From Hydractinia symbiolongicarpus (taxonomy: Eukaryota > Cnidaria > Hydrozoa > Anthoathecata > Hydractiniidae), in contig NC_079876.1 in the NCBI RefSeq assembly GCF_029227915.1, positions 18,228,001 to 18,292,000 of the forward strand: a DNA stretch of 64,000 nt. The letters are read 5' to 3'. The notes under the pieces were generated by a model, which was not told the DNA's origin, did not search any database, and saw only the letters and a list, made by a program, of their open reading frames with translations. Of this stretch, positions 12,891 to 25,000 are shown in pieces. A program made the position numbers and the translations under genes. Position 1 is the stretch's first letter, and every line of letters starts with the position of its first letter.

Positions 12891-14313
12891 GTTGTTATCT
12901 GTTTTCTAGAGCTGTATAACTTTGCAAACATTTTTCAGTTTTACCAGGTTTTTAAATTTTTGACCCTACTACTTAAAATGTCGAAGAACGTCTCTTTTTA
13001 GCAAAATGTTATTTCTTTAGGCAAGAGTGTCTTTTATAATTGTTTCTTCATCTGGGGAGGGGTAAAGGGTAGGCCTAATGGATTTCCGGCGTTGGAGCAG
13101 AATTAATTTTTCGCTTTTTTGGCAAAATAAGAAAAACCTCTCCAAATCAGCCACCCCTCTAAAGCGGTATGCTTTAGGTAGATTTAATGTAATTACTATC
13201 GTCGCGTAAAATGTTCTTACGAGGAGCGACAATTATTTTCTTTTTTCCGCATTTATTATTAACTTGACCACCTGATAGCATAAATGCACTTATCTGATAT
13301 GTTAATATAATTAATTGAGGCATGGCCAATAATAAAGTTTTAGCATTTTCTTCCCACAAAAATAGCAAGTTACAGGCGTGTTCGTCAAATTAGTGAGAAG
13401 GCTAGTACAACTCACTTCTATCTTCGATTGTAGTAGTTCAAAGACACACCTCGTTGGTGTGCACGAATAGTAAAAACTTCGAAAAATGTTTCAGAGCAGA
13501 GTTTTAAAGTACCTTCTCCAAACCACTGTGTCGAGTTAGCCATAATGTAATTAGCGTATACGTTTGCTGCAAATCCCTCAGTCCGCTATCAAGCAACACA
13601 AAAAACTTACCAAAAATGTTGCATTGTGTCCCAGACGGGGGAGTAAATTTCATTGTTCCACATTGTCGTCTAATGCGTTTAACTTTATCTTTGTCTTGCA
13701 ATTTCCATGACGTCTAATCGCGCATTTTCGGGTTGTTCAGTTGTTAGCTAGATTTTTTTGTTTGAAACATTCTTACCCATTTCTTATTAAATTTTTTGTA
13801 CCTCTTTCTGTAAGACTTAATTACGTGCTGAACGCGTGCAAGAAAGTTCTGAAGGAATGTGCACAAAATATGTTATTCTCTGTCGGTATTGTTTTTTTTA
13901 TCACAAATATCATTTATTCATTCATGCCTGCCTTCATTCATTCTTTCAATCATTCATTCATTAAATAAATAAATGGATGAATAAATCATTTTAGCTCAGT
14001 TGTGTTGTTGTGGCGAAATCCGCCATCTTTATAGCAAATTGTTGCATATATATTATGACGCGGAATAAATTATCTATGTCGGATCTAAACCAATCGCATT
14101 ACAGAATTTAGTAGCCTGGGATTTCTTCGCCGTCGACCTCGACGTCAAAAAGGCAAAAACTCCTGGGGACGAGGTTGGGTAGCACACGTCAATAGATTTA
14201 CAAGTATACTAGTAAGAAGACAATAAAAAAGGTCCAGGAAATATTATTTCTTAGCAGTTCTAGACTTTTTACTAAAAATTGCCGTAGTTATGGCATGCTT
14301 CGTATATCTAATA
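12891..14313. other. Gene-free stretch with CATT microsatellite
   Basis: No supported gene. A CATT/TTCA simple repeat with an inverted AAATAAATGAATG tail is at 13915-13985. Confidence 0.5.
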
Positions 14314-14883
14314 CAGTTAACTCCCGGTAACTCGAACCTCCACGGAACCAGAAAAACTGTTCGACTTAACAAATGTTCGACTTAAGCGAAGCTTCCGTTA
14401 ATTCAGACTTTGACAAAAATGAGAAAGGAAGTAACTTTTGTTCCGTGCAAGAATGTATTTATTTACTAACCTTTTTTCCCACTTTTCCAGTCATCAATCT
14501 GACGCTTTAAAATTTGTAAAATCAAATATTTCATCAAGTTCTCTTTTATCATATTGCCATCAAAAAGAACATTTTGGCTGCTTTGTAAAGAGAACTATTT
14601 TCGAACAGCTTTTTCCAAATTTCTGGCTACATTAAATATCAGTATTCATTTTACGAACATTTATTTTCAACTTAGACACTAAAAAGTTCGAGTCATCCGA
14701 AGAAATTAACTTAAGGGGGACCAAAAATGGTTCGAGAAAACGAATGTTCGAGTTATCCGGGGTTCGAGTTAACGAGTAGTTTTTTATATGAAAGTATTAA
14801 GAAATGCTCAAGGGACCGTAGCAAACAGTTCGAGGTAATAAAAGTTCGAGTTAACCGGTGTTCGAGTTACCGAGAGTCTACTG
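14314..14883. mobile_element. pogo/Tigger-like MITE with TA duplication
   Basis: The left end is CAGTTAACTCCCGGTAACTC and the right end, read inward, CAGTAGACTCTCGGTAACTC, each followed by GAAC. Both ends are flanked by TA (14312-14313 and 14884-14885), the target duplicated by Tc1/mariner/pogo transposases. Sub-terminal copies of GTTCGAGTTA and relatives repeat inside both ends. Terminal CAGT plus TA is typical of the pogo/Tigger branch; at 570 bp with no transposase frame it is a non-autonomous copy. The right end alone carries five GTTCGAG-type boxes. Confidence 0.8.
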
Positions 14884-14885
14884 TA

Positions 14886-15669
14886 GACTATGATCACTAC
14901 GAATTCCCATTATACGTATTTCGAGCAAATTTTAACTTGCGTGTTAAAAATCAGTAATAATGACTTGTTACCCATCTTGATTTTCAAGCGGGCAATACGG
15001 GTTTACCGCATTCTGATTGGCTTAGCGCTCTTGACGACGGGAAGATATTTTGCGGTATTGCACGTCGACAAGAAAAATGGTAGCTTAAAATGTAAACAAG
15101 CAGGAAAAAAAAGTTTTAAGAAGCATTGGAAATGATTATATATCTAACTCCTACAATACATTTATCGATAAAAATATTTTCATAGGATAGAAACAACAAC
15201 AATGTCAAGTTTAACAGTTAAAATAACCAGATTCAGAAACATTCCGTCTGGGTGCTTTTTCAACATGGCTAGTTAACTAGCTACATTGTCCATAAAAAAC
15301 GATGATCTGATATCCAGTTCTATCTAAAATACTAAATACAGGGCGACGAAATCATAACAAATACGTCTCCTCTCATTTTTAGCTTTGTGGTTACCGAGTC
15401 AATATAAAACTCGTTGAAGCCCATGTTATTCTTGGCTAGCTAGCTAGCTAGTTAAAAAAATTACTTCAATATTCGTTGTAACTATATTTTAGCTGCGCAT
15501 CAACTTTATACATTATTCTGTACGTGTCGAACATCGTAATGTTTTGTTTACAAAGTTTTATTCTATAGCGATATTCGAATTCTAAATAGAATGTTTGTTT
15601 TTAGACAGGACGGTTTCGAATTTTGACCTCGAGTGTTAACAAAAGTAGTGGTAGTGAATTATATAATTA
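14886..15669. other. Gene-free stretch
   Basis: No supported gene; a GCTAGCTAGCTAGC run at 15435-15450. Confidence 0.45.
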
Positions 15670-15994
15670 CTAGTCGATAAGACCCGTGGAAAAATCCACT
15701 TAGGCAGAAGGGCAATGGAAAAATAGGTTTTTTAGATGTTTAGCTAACGAATAATCATTGACGTCACCACCTCGTTTCCAAGTTACTTAGCCTCAAAGTT
15801 TTAAGTGCACTGTAATGGCTTCATTAATTTAATACAGGATATTGAGGTTAAGGTAGTGTTATTGACGTCGCGCCGTAACGTCGTAACATTCAACATTTGA
15901 GACATATTTTTTTCGGCAACATCAAAGGAAAATAAACCCATCCACTTTGCCTGTCACAGACAGACGGACACACTCTCCGTATTATTATAAGAGA
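15670..15994 (-). mobile_element. Short non-autonomous Helitron, minus orientation
   Basis: Read on the minus strand it begins TCTCTTATAATAATACGG at 15994 and ends GTGGATTTTTCCAC hairpin, GGGTCTTATCGA and CTAG at 15670, with a T beyond. TC start, CTRR end (CTAG) and a hairpin shortly before the end are the Helitron signature; insertion next to T fits their A/T target. Internal sequence matches the longer copies at 56.34-58.15 kb. No Rep/helicase frame, so it depends on another copy. Confidence 0.75.
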
Positions 15995-16546
15995 CTAGTC
16001 GATAAAGCCCCGTGGAAAAATCCCCTGAGCCAGGATAAAATAAAAAGGAAGAGTTATTTGAATTTTGATGACGTCAGCAACCCATCCAGAAAAAAATGTA
16101 GAACCTTGTTTTCACGTTGCCTCTATCGTGTAGAGCTTAAACTGCTGGTCAAGAAAATGTATATGATCATGTGCTTTTGATGAGCGGTTAATGAGATACA
16201 AGGGTTCAAAATTTTGCTGACGTAGCAAAGGCCCGTCAAAACCCCAAAAAATTTTATTTATAGAAATTTGTATACCTATTGCATTCATCGCATAGATCTT
16301 GAAACGCTGATTTTTGAGTGTTTTTACGGGTCTTTGCTGCGTCAGCTGATGTCAGCAAATTTTCAAATCACTATATCTTCTTAGGCATTCGCCAAAAGCA
16401 CGACATTATTTGACTAGCGTATCAAACTCTACTTATTACAGTTTTTTGTATCTGTACTGGTGACATCAGCAAATAAATCTAAAAACAACCTATTTTTCCA
16501 TTTTTCCTTTGCCTAAGTAGATTTTTCCACGGGCCTTATCGACTAG
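15995..16546. mobile_element. Two Helitron 3' halves in inverted orientation
   Basis: Directly abutting the previous copy, a second minus-orientation 3' end starts at 15995 (CTAG, hairpin). At the other side a plus-orientation 3' end (CCTAAGTAGATTTTTCCAC then CTAG at 16543-16546) closes the block. The middle contains mirrored segments (GCTGACGTAGCAAAGGCCCG near 16215 against CGGGTCTTTGCTGCGTCAGC near 16330). So two copies of the same family meet head to head, and the 5' TC ends are lost. Confidence 0.65.
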
Positions 16547-16620
16547 TTATTATATCGATAAGAACACTAAACCAAAATTCTTATTTTTTATTTTTATCTA
16601 ACTTAGACGGTTAACAAATA

Positions 16621-16780
16621 CAATAATAACCGATTACCCCGTGCTGTACCGAAAATATCGCCCTCAGTCATTGCACCGACCTCGCAAGCTCGGTCAGCAC
16701 TTAGACCACGGGCGATATTTGGCGGTCCAGCCCGGGGTAATCGGTTATTATTAATACAATAATAACCGATTACTCCGGGT
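16621..16780. mobile_element. Hairpin element around AATAACCGATTACCCC
   Basis: Left arm 16621-16664 and right arm 16709-16752 are complementary (AATAATAACCGATTACCCC ... CGATATT), with an inner smaller palindrome ACCGACC/GGTCGGT-like loop. A third partial copy of the arm (ACCGATTACTCCGGG) follows at 16753-16780. A short foldback or MITE remnant; no target duplication identified. Confidence 0.65.
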
Positions 16781-17726
16781 TAATACAAGTAATTAACAGA
16801 TATTATTTAGAAACAAAAACAACAACAAATAACTCCTTTCATAATCAGCCTTCGCTTTTCGTGAACAAACTGTTACTCTCCATACAAAATTTACTATTAA
16901 TTTATTGATTTATTGCAGACCTACTACAAACACAAAACGTTAATAAAATTTATATAAAAAAAATTAAAAAAAGTAGCTAGTTACCAATGGTGATTACCTG
17001 CCTGATACAAAAAACCGGTTAGTCTGAAATCTGGTAATTTCAATTGTTTACTCCTTATTTAACCAGGGTTTTTATCGATTCATACAAACTGGTAACATAA
17101 ACTTGTAAAAAATCTAAAACAAAACAAAACAGACAGACAGACAAAAAACAAGCAAGCAAAAGACACATTTATATGATTTCAAAAAAAGGGACAAAAAGAA
17201 TCACTAAAGAAGTTATAGCTATTGCAAATTAGTACAACAGACTATACTATAGTACAACATGGAGAATTAAAAAGTTAGGGAAACTTGTCAATTAGGAGCA
17301 GAAAAAGTACACCAACCAGTTTCCTTCAGGTTCTTACACAAATTTTTTTATCCAAAGAAAAGCAACATTTATTTAATTTTAATTATTCATTTGGGAGTAA
17401 AAAAAATACCAACTACTTTTTGGACAGTTTTCTTTTAAAGATGTCTGTGTCTCCTCTTTCGCACAATTCTCATATAGTCTGATTTAGACCTTTTTTTATA
17501 ATTTCAGAAATTATTTCTGTGCTATGCGAAAAACATTAATACTGTCAAAATTCCAAAAAACTAAGGAATCTTGTGACCTTTTTTTTATGAAAAGTGCGAA
17601 CTTTTATTTGGATCCTTAAAACACAGAACTGCTTAGGGTTAACTAAAAAGAACTATTATTATAATAAATTTTCACGCTGAGCTAAGCTGTCATGAGTCGG
17701 TTGCGTTTTCCTAGTCAATACTGTTG
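16781..17726. other. Gene-free stretch
   Basis: No supported gene; short CAGA and CAAG simple repeats at 17125-17160. Confidence 0.45.
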
Positions 17727-18587
17727 TTAAATGATTCTGTTCATGAACCTAACAATAACGAAATTCTTTCCACAAAGTGTCAAATGATGTTCTTTTACGG
17801 CAATGAAGACTTGATTAACGCAAATCGGAATTTCACATTCTTGAAGCGATTCATTGGAATTCCAATTTTTATAAATCACACAACAAAGGTTTTCTTTTTT
17901 TAAAGAGAGAAAAAATTGGCCTTTTTGTGCCGAGCAAGAAAGGAAACCATCTTCAAACACTTTATATTTACCATCTATCCATGGTGCTCGATAAGCATGC
18001 TTATCATCTAAACTAATTTTATAAAATCGACTTTCTCCTATGGAATGCATTTCATTTGGTGTTAACTGCTCAATAAATTCAAATAATCTGCCGCTTAAAT
18101 AAAAATTCTCGATGTGATACTTGCATTTATTCGCCCACATAACATGGAATTCCTTTTTAATATTTTCTTTAATTTTCGCCCAAACATCACTAGAAATGCA
18201 TGCTTCCTTCTTCAGCTTTGCGATAGATTGTTCTAATATCTTTATGTATTCGTTAAGAACTGTTTCGTACTGAGCTTTAAAAATTTGATCTTTCCTATCG
18301 CATACTTCTTTCAATTTTGATTTTAACCATGGCACTCCCTTTACAAAATAACCGAAGTGTTTTTCATAGTCGATTATGAAAGGTTCAAAAAGCTCTGTGA
18401 TGTTATTTTTAATTTTTGAATTCCTCCTTTCCTCTTCGTTTACCAATTTTAAAACTTTTTTCTGGTAAAAGTCTATTTCTGAATTTTCCCTTTGTTCCAT
18501 TTTCTCTTTCATTTCTTGCATATCTACATGATATCTTTTCACAGTTAAAGATAAATGACGCGAAACATCTTGATTATGCACCGACAT
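17727..18587 (-). CDS. Unrecognised 286-residue protein, coiled-coil N-half
   Basis: A single uninterrupted frame starts at ATG 18587. The first ~130 residues are charged and heptad-like (EMKEKMEQRE, EEERRNSKIK, SIAKLKKE), suggesting a helical or coiled-coil region. Residues from ~170 on look globular with several aromatic and cysteine residues and a short basic, hydrophobic C-terminus. I see no signal peptide, membrane segment or known motif. A TTTAG acceptor-like site lies about 20 bases upstream, in frame with readable sequence, so this could be the last exon of a longer gene. It stands alone between a simple-repeat region and a Helitron. Length and codon use in an AT-rich setting argue that it is real, but I cannot assign a function. 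Confidence 0.5.
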   Translation of the reverse strand: MSVHNQDVSRHLSLTVKRYHVDMQEMKEKMEQRENSEIDFYQKKVLKLVNEEERRNSKIKNNITELFEPFIIDYEKHFGYFVKGVPWLKSKLKEVCDRKDQIFKAQYETVLNEYIKILEQSIAKLKKEACISSDVWAKIKENIKKEFHVMWANKCKYHIENFYLSGRLFEFIEQLTPNEMHSIGESRFYKISLDDKHAYRAPWIDGKYKVFEDGFLSCSAQKGQFFLSLKKENLCCVIYKNWNSNESLQECEIPICVNQVFIAVKEHHLTLCGKNFVIVRFMNRII

Positions 18588-18910
18588 ATCCTCTCTATGG
18601 CACTAAACCAAAATATATTTATTTACACTCAAAAAATGAATTAAAGCAACTAAACAAAAACAAGAAGAAAAGTAACTGGAACCGTGAAATCGCATCCAAA
18701 TGCGGAAAATTCACACAGGACAATCTCTTTACCGCAGGTTTTACGATGCTCTTCCACCTAAAAATGTAATAAGATACGTATCCACATACACATACTATCT
18801 AGCGCAAATATTTTGTGTCCTAATATGATTTTGTTTCACTATATACTATTTGGATCCTCAACTTACAAAAAAAATTCGTACAGAAGTTAAAGAAGGATAT
18901 TAAATAGTTA

Positions 18911-20915
18911 CTAGCTGAATACCCGTGGGGGAATCCACTGAATCTCTCATTAAACCGATGTAAGGGATACCAAACAAAAACATACAACACAGTAATATGA
19001 ATCTTTAAAAGTCACAATTTGTATTATTCTAGTTTATAACCACTAGAACAAAACGTCCAAAAATATAAATATGTGCAGCAATAAAAAAATAACAATAAAA
19101 GAGAAAAAAACCCTGGGATTGAAGTTGCTCACAATCTGCGTTATATTTGTACCCGCTGAAGCAGAACGCTTAAAAATATAAGCATGTCCAGCAACAAATA
19201 AAAATGCAAAAAGTTTAACAAAATCGAAGGTGGCTAACAAATCTGTTAAAACTATATACTTGCTTTGTCATACCCGAAATATAAAAGGGAAAATGGTATA
19301 CCAGACATTAGAAAAAATCGATAAGTCACACAAATAAGGTTATTGCAAAGTTTCCACAACGTACAGATTCTAATGCATCATACCAAATTAGCTATTTAGT
19401 CTATTGCATATAGCAACCTTCCCAATGTGCAAACGTGCAGTGCATGATAACAATGCAGTGTTTTCGAATTGAAGAATCGAATATTATTTTAAACGGTAAC
19501 GTAACAAATGTAAACATTGATTTAACTTTGTTTACATTAAGGTTTATTATAACGACATCAACCACTTCGTAGCGTTAAAAACAGTAACAACGAAAAAATA
19601 CTTTCTACATTTTATATAAACTCTTCTCTATTATATACACGCTGTATTTTATAAGAATAGTGTTTGTTTTTTTCGTTTCGGCCTTCATGTTCTTAGCTTT
19701 CCCTGGTGTACTTGCCCATTGTTTTGGAGAGAAAAAAGTTCAGTCATACAAATTTTTATATCAAAAGAAACAACCAAGCTTAGACATTCTTAGGATATTC
19801 TGACCCATTGTTTAGAGTATATTCTTACAAAAAATGTTAAATATGTTCAGGCTAAAGACAAAACATATTTAACTTTATATTAAAGGGAAAGTTTAGCTGG
19901 AAGCGTGTAAACGGCTTAAAAACGTCGCTTTACATTTTAGATTCTTATAAAAATTGTGTCAAAAGAAAACGCATTTAAGACTCAACAAGGAACTAAAAAT
20001 TTAAAGGAAAAGCTGAGCTCTGAAAGTTAAAACGGTTAAAAAAAAACGTTACACACCTAAACTTATCTCTTTACCAGATAAACTAAACAACACACCTGCC
20101 TTTTTTTGGCTTTCTCAGTTAGCTAGCGTCTCTGGATAAAAGACCAATCAGTTTTTTACTTCAATTATTAAACTTCGCTTCATCCCAAAGAAAACAAATT
20201 AAAATGTATAGCTAGCTACAATTGTCTGATACATTTCTAATCAGTTCTCTTTTCGACGTTATATTATCGTACGTTTTTCTTCTTTATAACAAATATTTCT
20301 GGCAACAACATAAACTTTTTTATTCTCGCTCGACATCAACAGTCGCTCTACAATGACAACAGTTTTGTTATTTACTTCTTAGATTCGAATTATCATTCGA
20401 ATTCGATAGTTTTTTTAAAAGAAAGCAACTTCGGTCCCAGAACACAAAAAAGATAGAAGAAACAAATAAGCTTTAATCTAACCTCGTGATGAGTAAACCT
20501 TGTTTGAAATAACTTTTTTCAGGATTACTTTGAAAAAGAGACAACTTTCTTCGCTTCGGTTTTCATTTTTCAGTTAATAAACTTTGTTTCCGTGAGATAC
20601 GGCGCGCACATGGTAAACCGGGGGTAAAATTTAATTATTCTATCTTAAACGACCAGCGGGGCTTTTACAACAAAATAACAAATAAACCATTTGAAATTAA
20701 AATAAAAATTAGTTTTAATGAGTAAGGAAAAAGAGTTTTATTTAAAAAAAAAAATAAGAAAAGAGAATTAAATATTTATATAGTAACCCCCTGATTTGCG
20801 TTTTCTTTAACTTGGTAAATTTTAGCGTAACGCCACGTCGTAAGAAAATGACCTGTGATTTGTGTGACGTGGCCTCACCGTGCGCACACACACACAAGGC
20901 GTATTAATATATAGA
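18911..20915 (-). mobile_element. 2-kb non-autonomous Helitron, minus orientation
   Basis: On the minus strand it begins TCTATATATTAATACGCC at 20915, preceded by A, and ends at 18911 with GTGGATTCCCCCACGGGTAT, TCAG and CTAG followed by T. The end structure (TC ... hairpin ... CTAG, A/T target) is that of a Helitron, related to but distinct from the family at 15.7 and 56-58 kb: both share CCACGGG after the hairpin. No Rep/helicase coding sequence is visible inside; the interior is AT-rich, with CACACACA near its 5' end. Confidence 0.7.
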
Positions 20916-21235
20916 TGATTTGCATATTTGCTGTTTTTATCAAGGTGCGAGACCACGGAAGCAAAAGATGACTTTCTATGTTTATATACTATATAAACGT
21001 GATACGTTGCGTTAGTTAGTTAGTTAGTTAGTTAGTTAGGTTTTTAGGCAATTTGTGCCCCCATGCTTAAGGTAAAATGTAGCAATATATAAGTAATCTA
21101 AACATTCAGACTAGGAATGACTTGTGTTTTTACGCAACTGCATGATCGCCACGCATGCTGTGATTAATTTGTCAAATATTGGTTGATTCTTGCGTCAAAA
21201 AGGTATTTCGTAAGTAAAAATAGTCCACATAGGGG
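20916..21235. other. Spacer with TTAG microsatellite
   Basis: Contains a GTTA/TTAG run at 21010-21040. No gene. Confidence 0.6.
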
Positions 21236-21239
21236 CTAA
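21236..21239 (+). repeat. Target site duplication CTAA (left)
   Basis: CTAA immediately precedes the left terminal repeat and is repeated in the same orientation directly after the right one at 27014-27017. Confidence 0.8.
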
Positions 21240-21276
21240 CACGGCTGTTTCAGAGCGGAAACTAAGACTGCGCATG
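21240..21276 (+). repeat. Left terminal inverted repeat, short spacer
   Basis: Two conserved blocks, CACGGCTGTTTCAG and CGGAAACTAAGACTGCGCATG (with A/C at one place relative to the right end), are separated here by only 2 bases (AG). Confidence 0.85.
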
Positions 21277-22067
21277 CGTCAATAATTACGGCCACGTTGA
21301 GGCGCAAGATGGCGGGCGCAAATAAAAACAATCATGATAAATAAGTAACTAACTTTTTGAAATCGCTTTTGCATGATAGAATCTATTTCAGTGGATTTAA
21401 TTTAGTTTTTTAAAGCATTTCAACACGCTGGAAGCTAAATCTTTCTTTTACCTTTGCGACAAGCATGCTGTTGGAGTAATACTGTGGCAGTTTTGAAGGC
21501 ATACTTTTTTTTGTTAAAATTAACATGGCAACTTGTTCCAACTAATTTTTGGTTTTGTGGACGTTGCGAAGTTATGTGGCTGGTGTATTATATATTTTTG
21601 GAAAGCTGAAAGGCTCATCTACAAGGTAAGAAAAACGAAAAAACTGTATCAGTACTTCTGAAAGAATGCTAGAGCGCTGAATTCTGGCAATAAAAGTTAG
21701 TGTAAAACCTGAAAATTTTAACTCCCTCTTTGACATAATCTACTGTATGATTTATTGTAGGCATTAAAACTGTTGTAGTTTACTAAGCTAATATTTCACA
21801 GAATAACAACACTAAACAACATTCTATATAAACAATTCTGTAACTCTAAATAAGGTTTCTGCGTCTCATACACTACTAACGTAAGCTCGACAAAAAGTCA
21901 AATAAAAATGAACTATGCATGTAGTAAGCTAATTAACTGTTCAATTCTTTTTCTTTCTAGACCAGCTGATCCACCTTTGAAATAATGCAAAGACTAAAGG
22001 AGCTTGCAAAGTAATGCTAATATGCAGTTAAAGATATAACTAGCTATCTAAGCTGTAAGTCTAAAAG

Positions 22068-25000
22068 TTATTCTTCACGTGCAATTTTTCTTTTTTTAAT
22101 TTTTGGTTTTAATTGGCTCGATTCAGGATTTACATTAACAAAATGTTGCTTTAATGTATTTCGTAACCGCTCGACTGGGTTTTTGATGCAGCTGTACCTG
22201 CTCGACATCCTGTTGATTTCATGATGCAAGCTTTCTCCACCTTAAAAATGTTATAATTTGACATTTAAGCTAGCTAGCTACACATTTTCTGAAAAATAAC
22301 ACATTTTGGTAAAAAACACAAATTTTGGTGTTACCAGGTTACAAATTTAAGTGGCTGTTTACCTTGTTCGCCATAAAACCCAAATCCAACATTCCATTTT
22401 GCTATGAACTCAGTGACATGATCTTCAAGCATATGCAGTTTTGGTGAAATATTAACTTTTGGCCAGTTAGTTCGCAGATGCATCATGAATTTATTAATTG
22501 AAATTTCTAGAATTATGTACTATATGTATATTATTCTTTCTTTTTGTTTTGTTTTTGGCACATGAAATTTTAAAAAAAACTTATTTATTATTAAAAAAAG
22601 GAACAAGTTTCTCACCTAAAGCCAGTATTTCCTCACATGACAGATATTTTGCCGAATTGTAAATGTTATGAACTTCTGCAAAGTAAGTAAATAACATGTC
22701 GTACTTATCCATTTCTAAATTCACACTGTGAATAAGCTGGTCATCATGCTTTTGTGCTGCAACAATCTCTTTAATGCTGGATGTTAAATTTTGGATGTTT
22801 TCTTTCTATAAGAGCAAGATTGTTTTTTTAATTTTCTTTAAATATGTTATTTTTAAATTGCTACATTATTGTTAGTATTAACAAACCTTTAGCAATTTAT
22901 GTACATGGTTGCCGATAAAACTTTGGCCATGGTAGGCCTGACGTTCAACACCCATTTTTTGCAGCGTTTTATCTATTGAAGAAGCACAAGGACCAACACC
23001 TAAAATAAGATGAACAAACTATTAAACATAGCTTTAGATTGGAGAGAATATAAGGCTTGCATCATAAGATCAGAATGAAAATTATAATTTTGGAAAGTTT
23101 TTTTTCGGGAATTAAATTTCTTGGAATTTCCAGACAAAAAAACATTTGCGAATATCACAAAAAATTACTTAGGTAATAAAAATGATCATACCCACTAAAA
23201 TTCTTTTGTTGTTTCCCAAGGTTGAGATTTCTAATTCTAATTCTGTGATTTTCTTCTCAGTTTTTATTATACTTTTCTCGTACGTCAGTATATTTCGTTG
23301 TAAGCCACCAGATATTACAAGCCAGTTTAACTGATCTTGCTGGTTTGCTAATTTGGCTTTTTCATCTTCCAGCTTTTGCTGCAAGTCATTTGTTTCTTTA
23401 AGGACTTCGATGTAGTCACCATAATCTGAATCCAGTTCATTGTCTTCTGTTGCCAACAGCAGAGCTATTTTTACATCATAGTCTTGGCAAGAAGACTCAA
23501 ACATTTTAAACATCTTTTGATATACACCCAAGGAAATATGAAGACCAGGAATACAGACCTAAAATTAGGTGTTTATATAGATTTTATTTTGGGATTATTA
23601 AATCAACTTGCAGTGGAAAAGCATAAAAATATGATGTATACTTGATCAATAGGTATGTCAAAAAATATGTTGTCAATGACATTATAAAATTCTTTCGCAT
23701 TTTTAGGGCTCCCACCACTTTCACGGAAATCTGCTAAATTTTCTTCAAGTGTCGCCAGTGACCTTTTCTTAAATTTCTTGCGAGTAAACACTGGGATGTT
23801 CATTAGTTTTGAGGTAATGTTGCAAAACAAACAGCTGTGACGCCCTAAACACAAATGTTAAAGTATACATATTTTATTAGAAACTTTTAAAAATAAACCA
23901 TTTTTAACTATGCATTTCCCATATCTGCGTAGTAAAAACCCATTGTTAAACTACAGGAACTTTATGAAGTTGCAAAAAAAGTTCTGTAAAAATTAATTAA
24001 TTTTGATTATCAACTAGCAACTTGCCCCAGATCTTAAGTAATTAATATTTACCATTTGCACCAGTTATACCATACATTGCACACAGAAATTCGTAGTCGC
24101 CATACATAAATACACGGAATATCGACTCTTTATATTTGACTTGTTGCAGCATTTTTATTTGTGGTCGAAACCGTTCAAGGCAGACTCTTAAGTTTGTTCT
24201 TGTGTCTTTCCCTAATTTAAAAAAAAAATATAAAAAATGTTTTGATTTCTACTTTAGATCACTTAGATCATTTCTACTTTAGATCACAATTAGACATCAC
24301 ATGCATAGAATTTTGGAAATTCCAGTTTTAATTTTTTTTTTTTCATATTTGTAATATATTGCATTAATGTTTGTTACCTTCAAAAATGCTAAACATTATT
24401 GTGTTTTCCTTCTTGTTTGGGTTTAGAACATTGCCTATTTGATATGCCATTTTAAAACTATTTCCTCCATGGTCTCCACCAATTTTAACATGGATCTCAT
24501 TGTCAGGAATGAAACTATGTTTTACAAGTAAATTGTGACATTCTAGCTTTTTGAGTTGATACAGAATGTGGCCAACTACATTATACAGATACCCCCAAGG
24601 CCTAGGTATAACGGATACCCTGTTTCCAACTGATAATTTGGTGAGAGGAGCCAGCTCAACTCTCAGTCCTTGGCCTACCCATTCAGCAGCGACACTTCTT
24701 GCTTTTTTTTCTGATTCAATTTTTATGTTGAATGTTTTCAACCAACGTGATATTTCACGTAGTTGATTCCATGGCATGTTTAAATTTGATTTCATTGCTG
24801 TGATGTGATTGGCTGGAATAATGACTTCTGTACCCAAATTTTTAATGATAGTATTTCTGTCACTTTCTTCCATAGACTTTAGCAGTGCTGTGGTCTGTTT
24901 TGTGACAGATTGGGTTTCTTCACCAGACATCAGATGGATTAACTCCTTGGCTGTATTTGCTCTTTTCCGCACATTCCTTTCACATGTTTCATCAGAAGAC

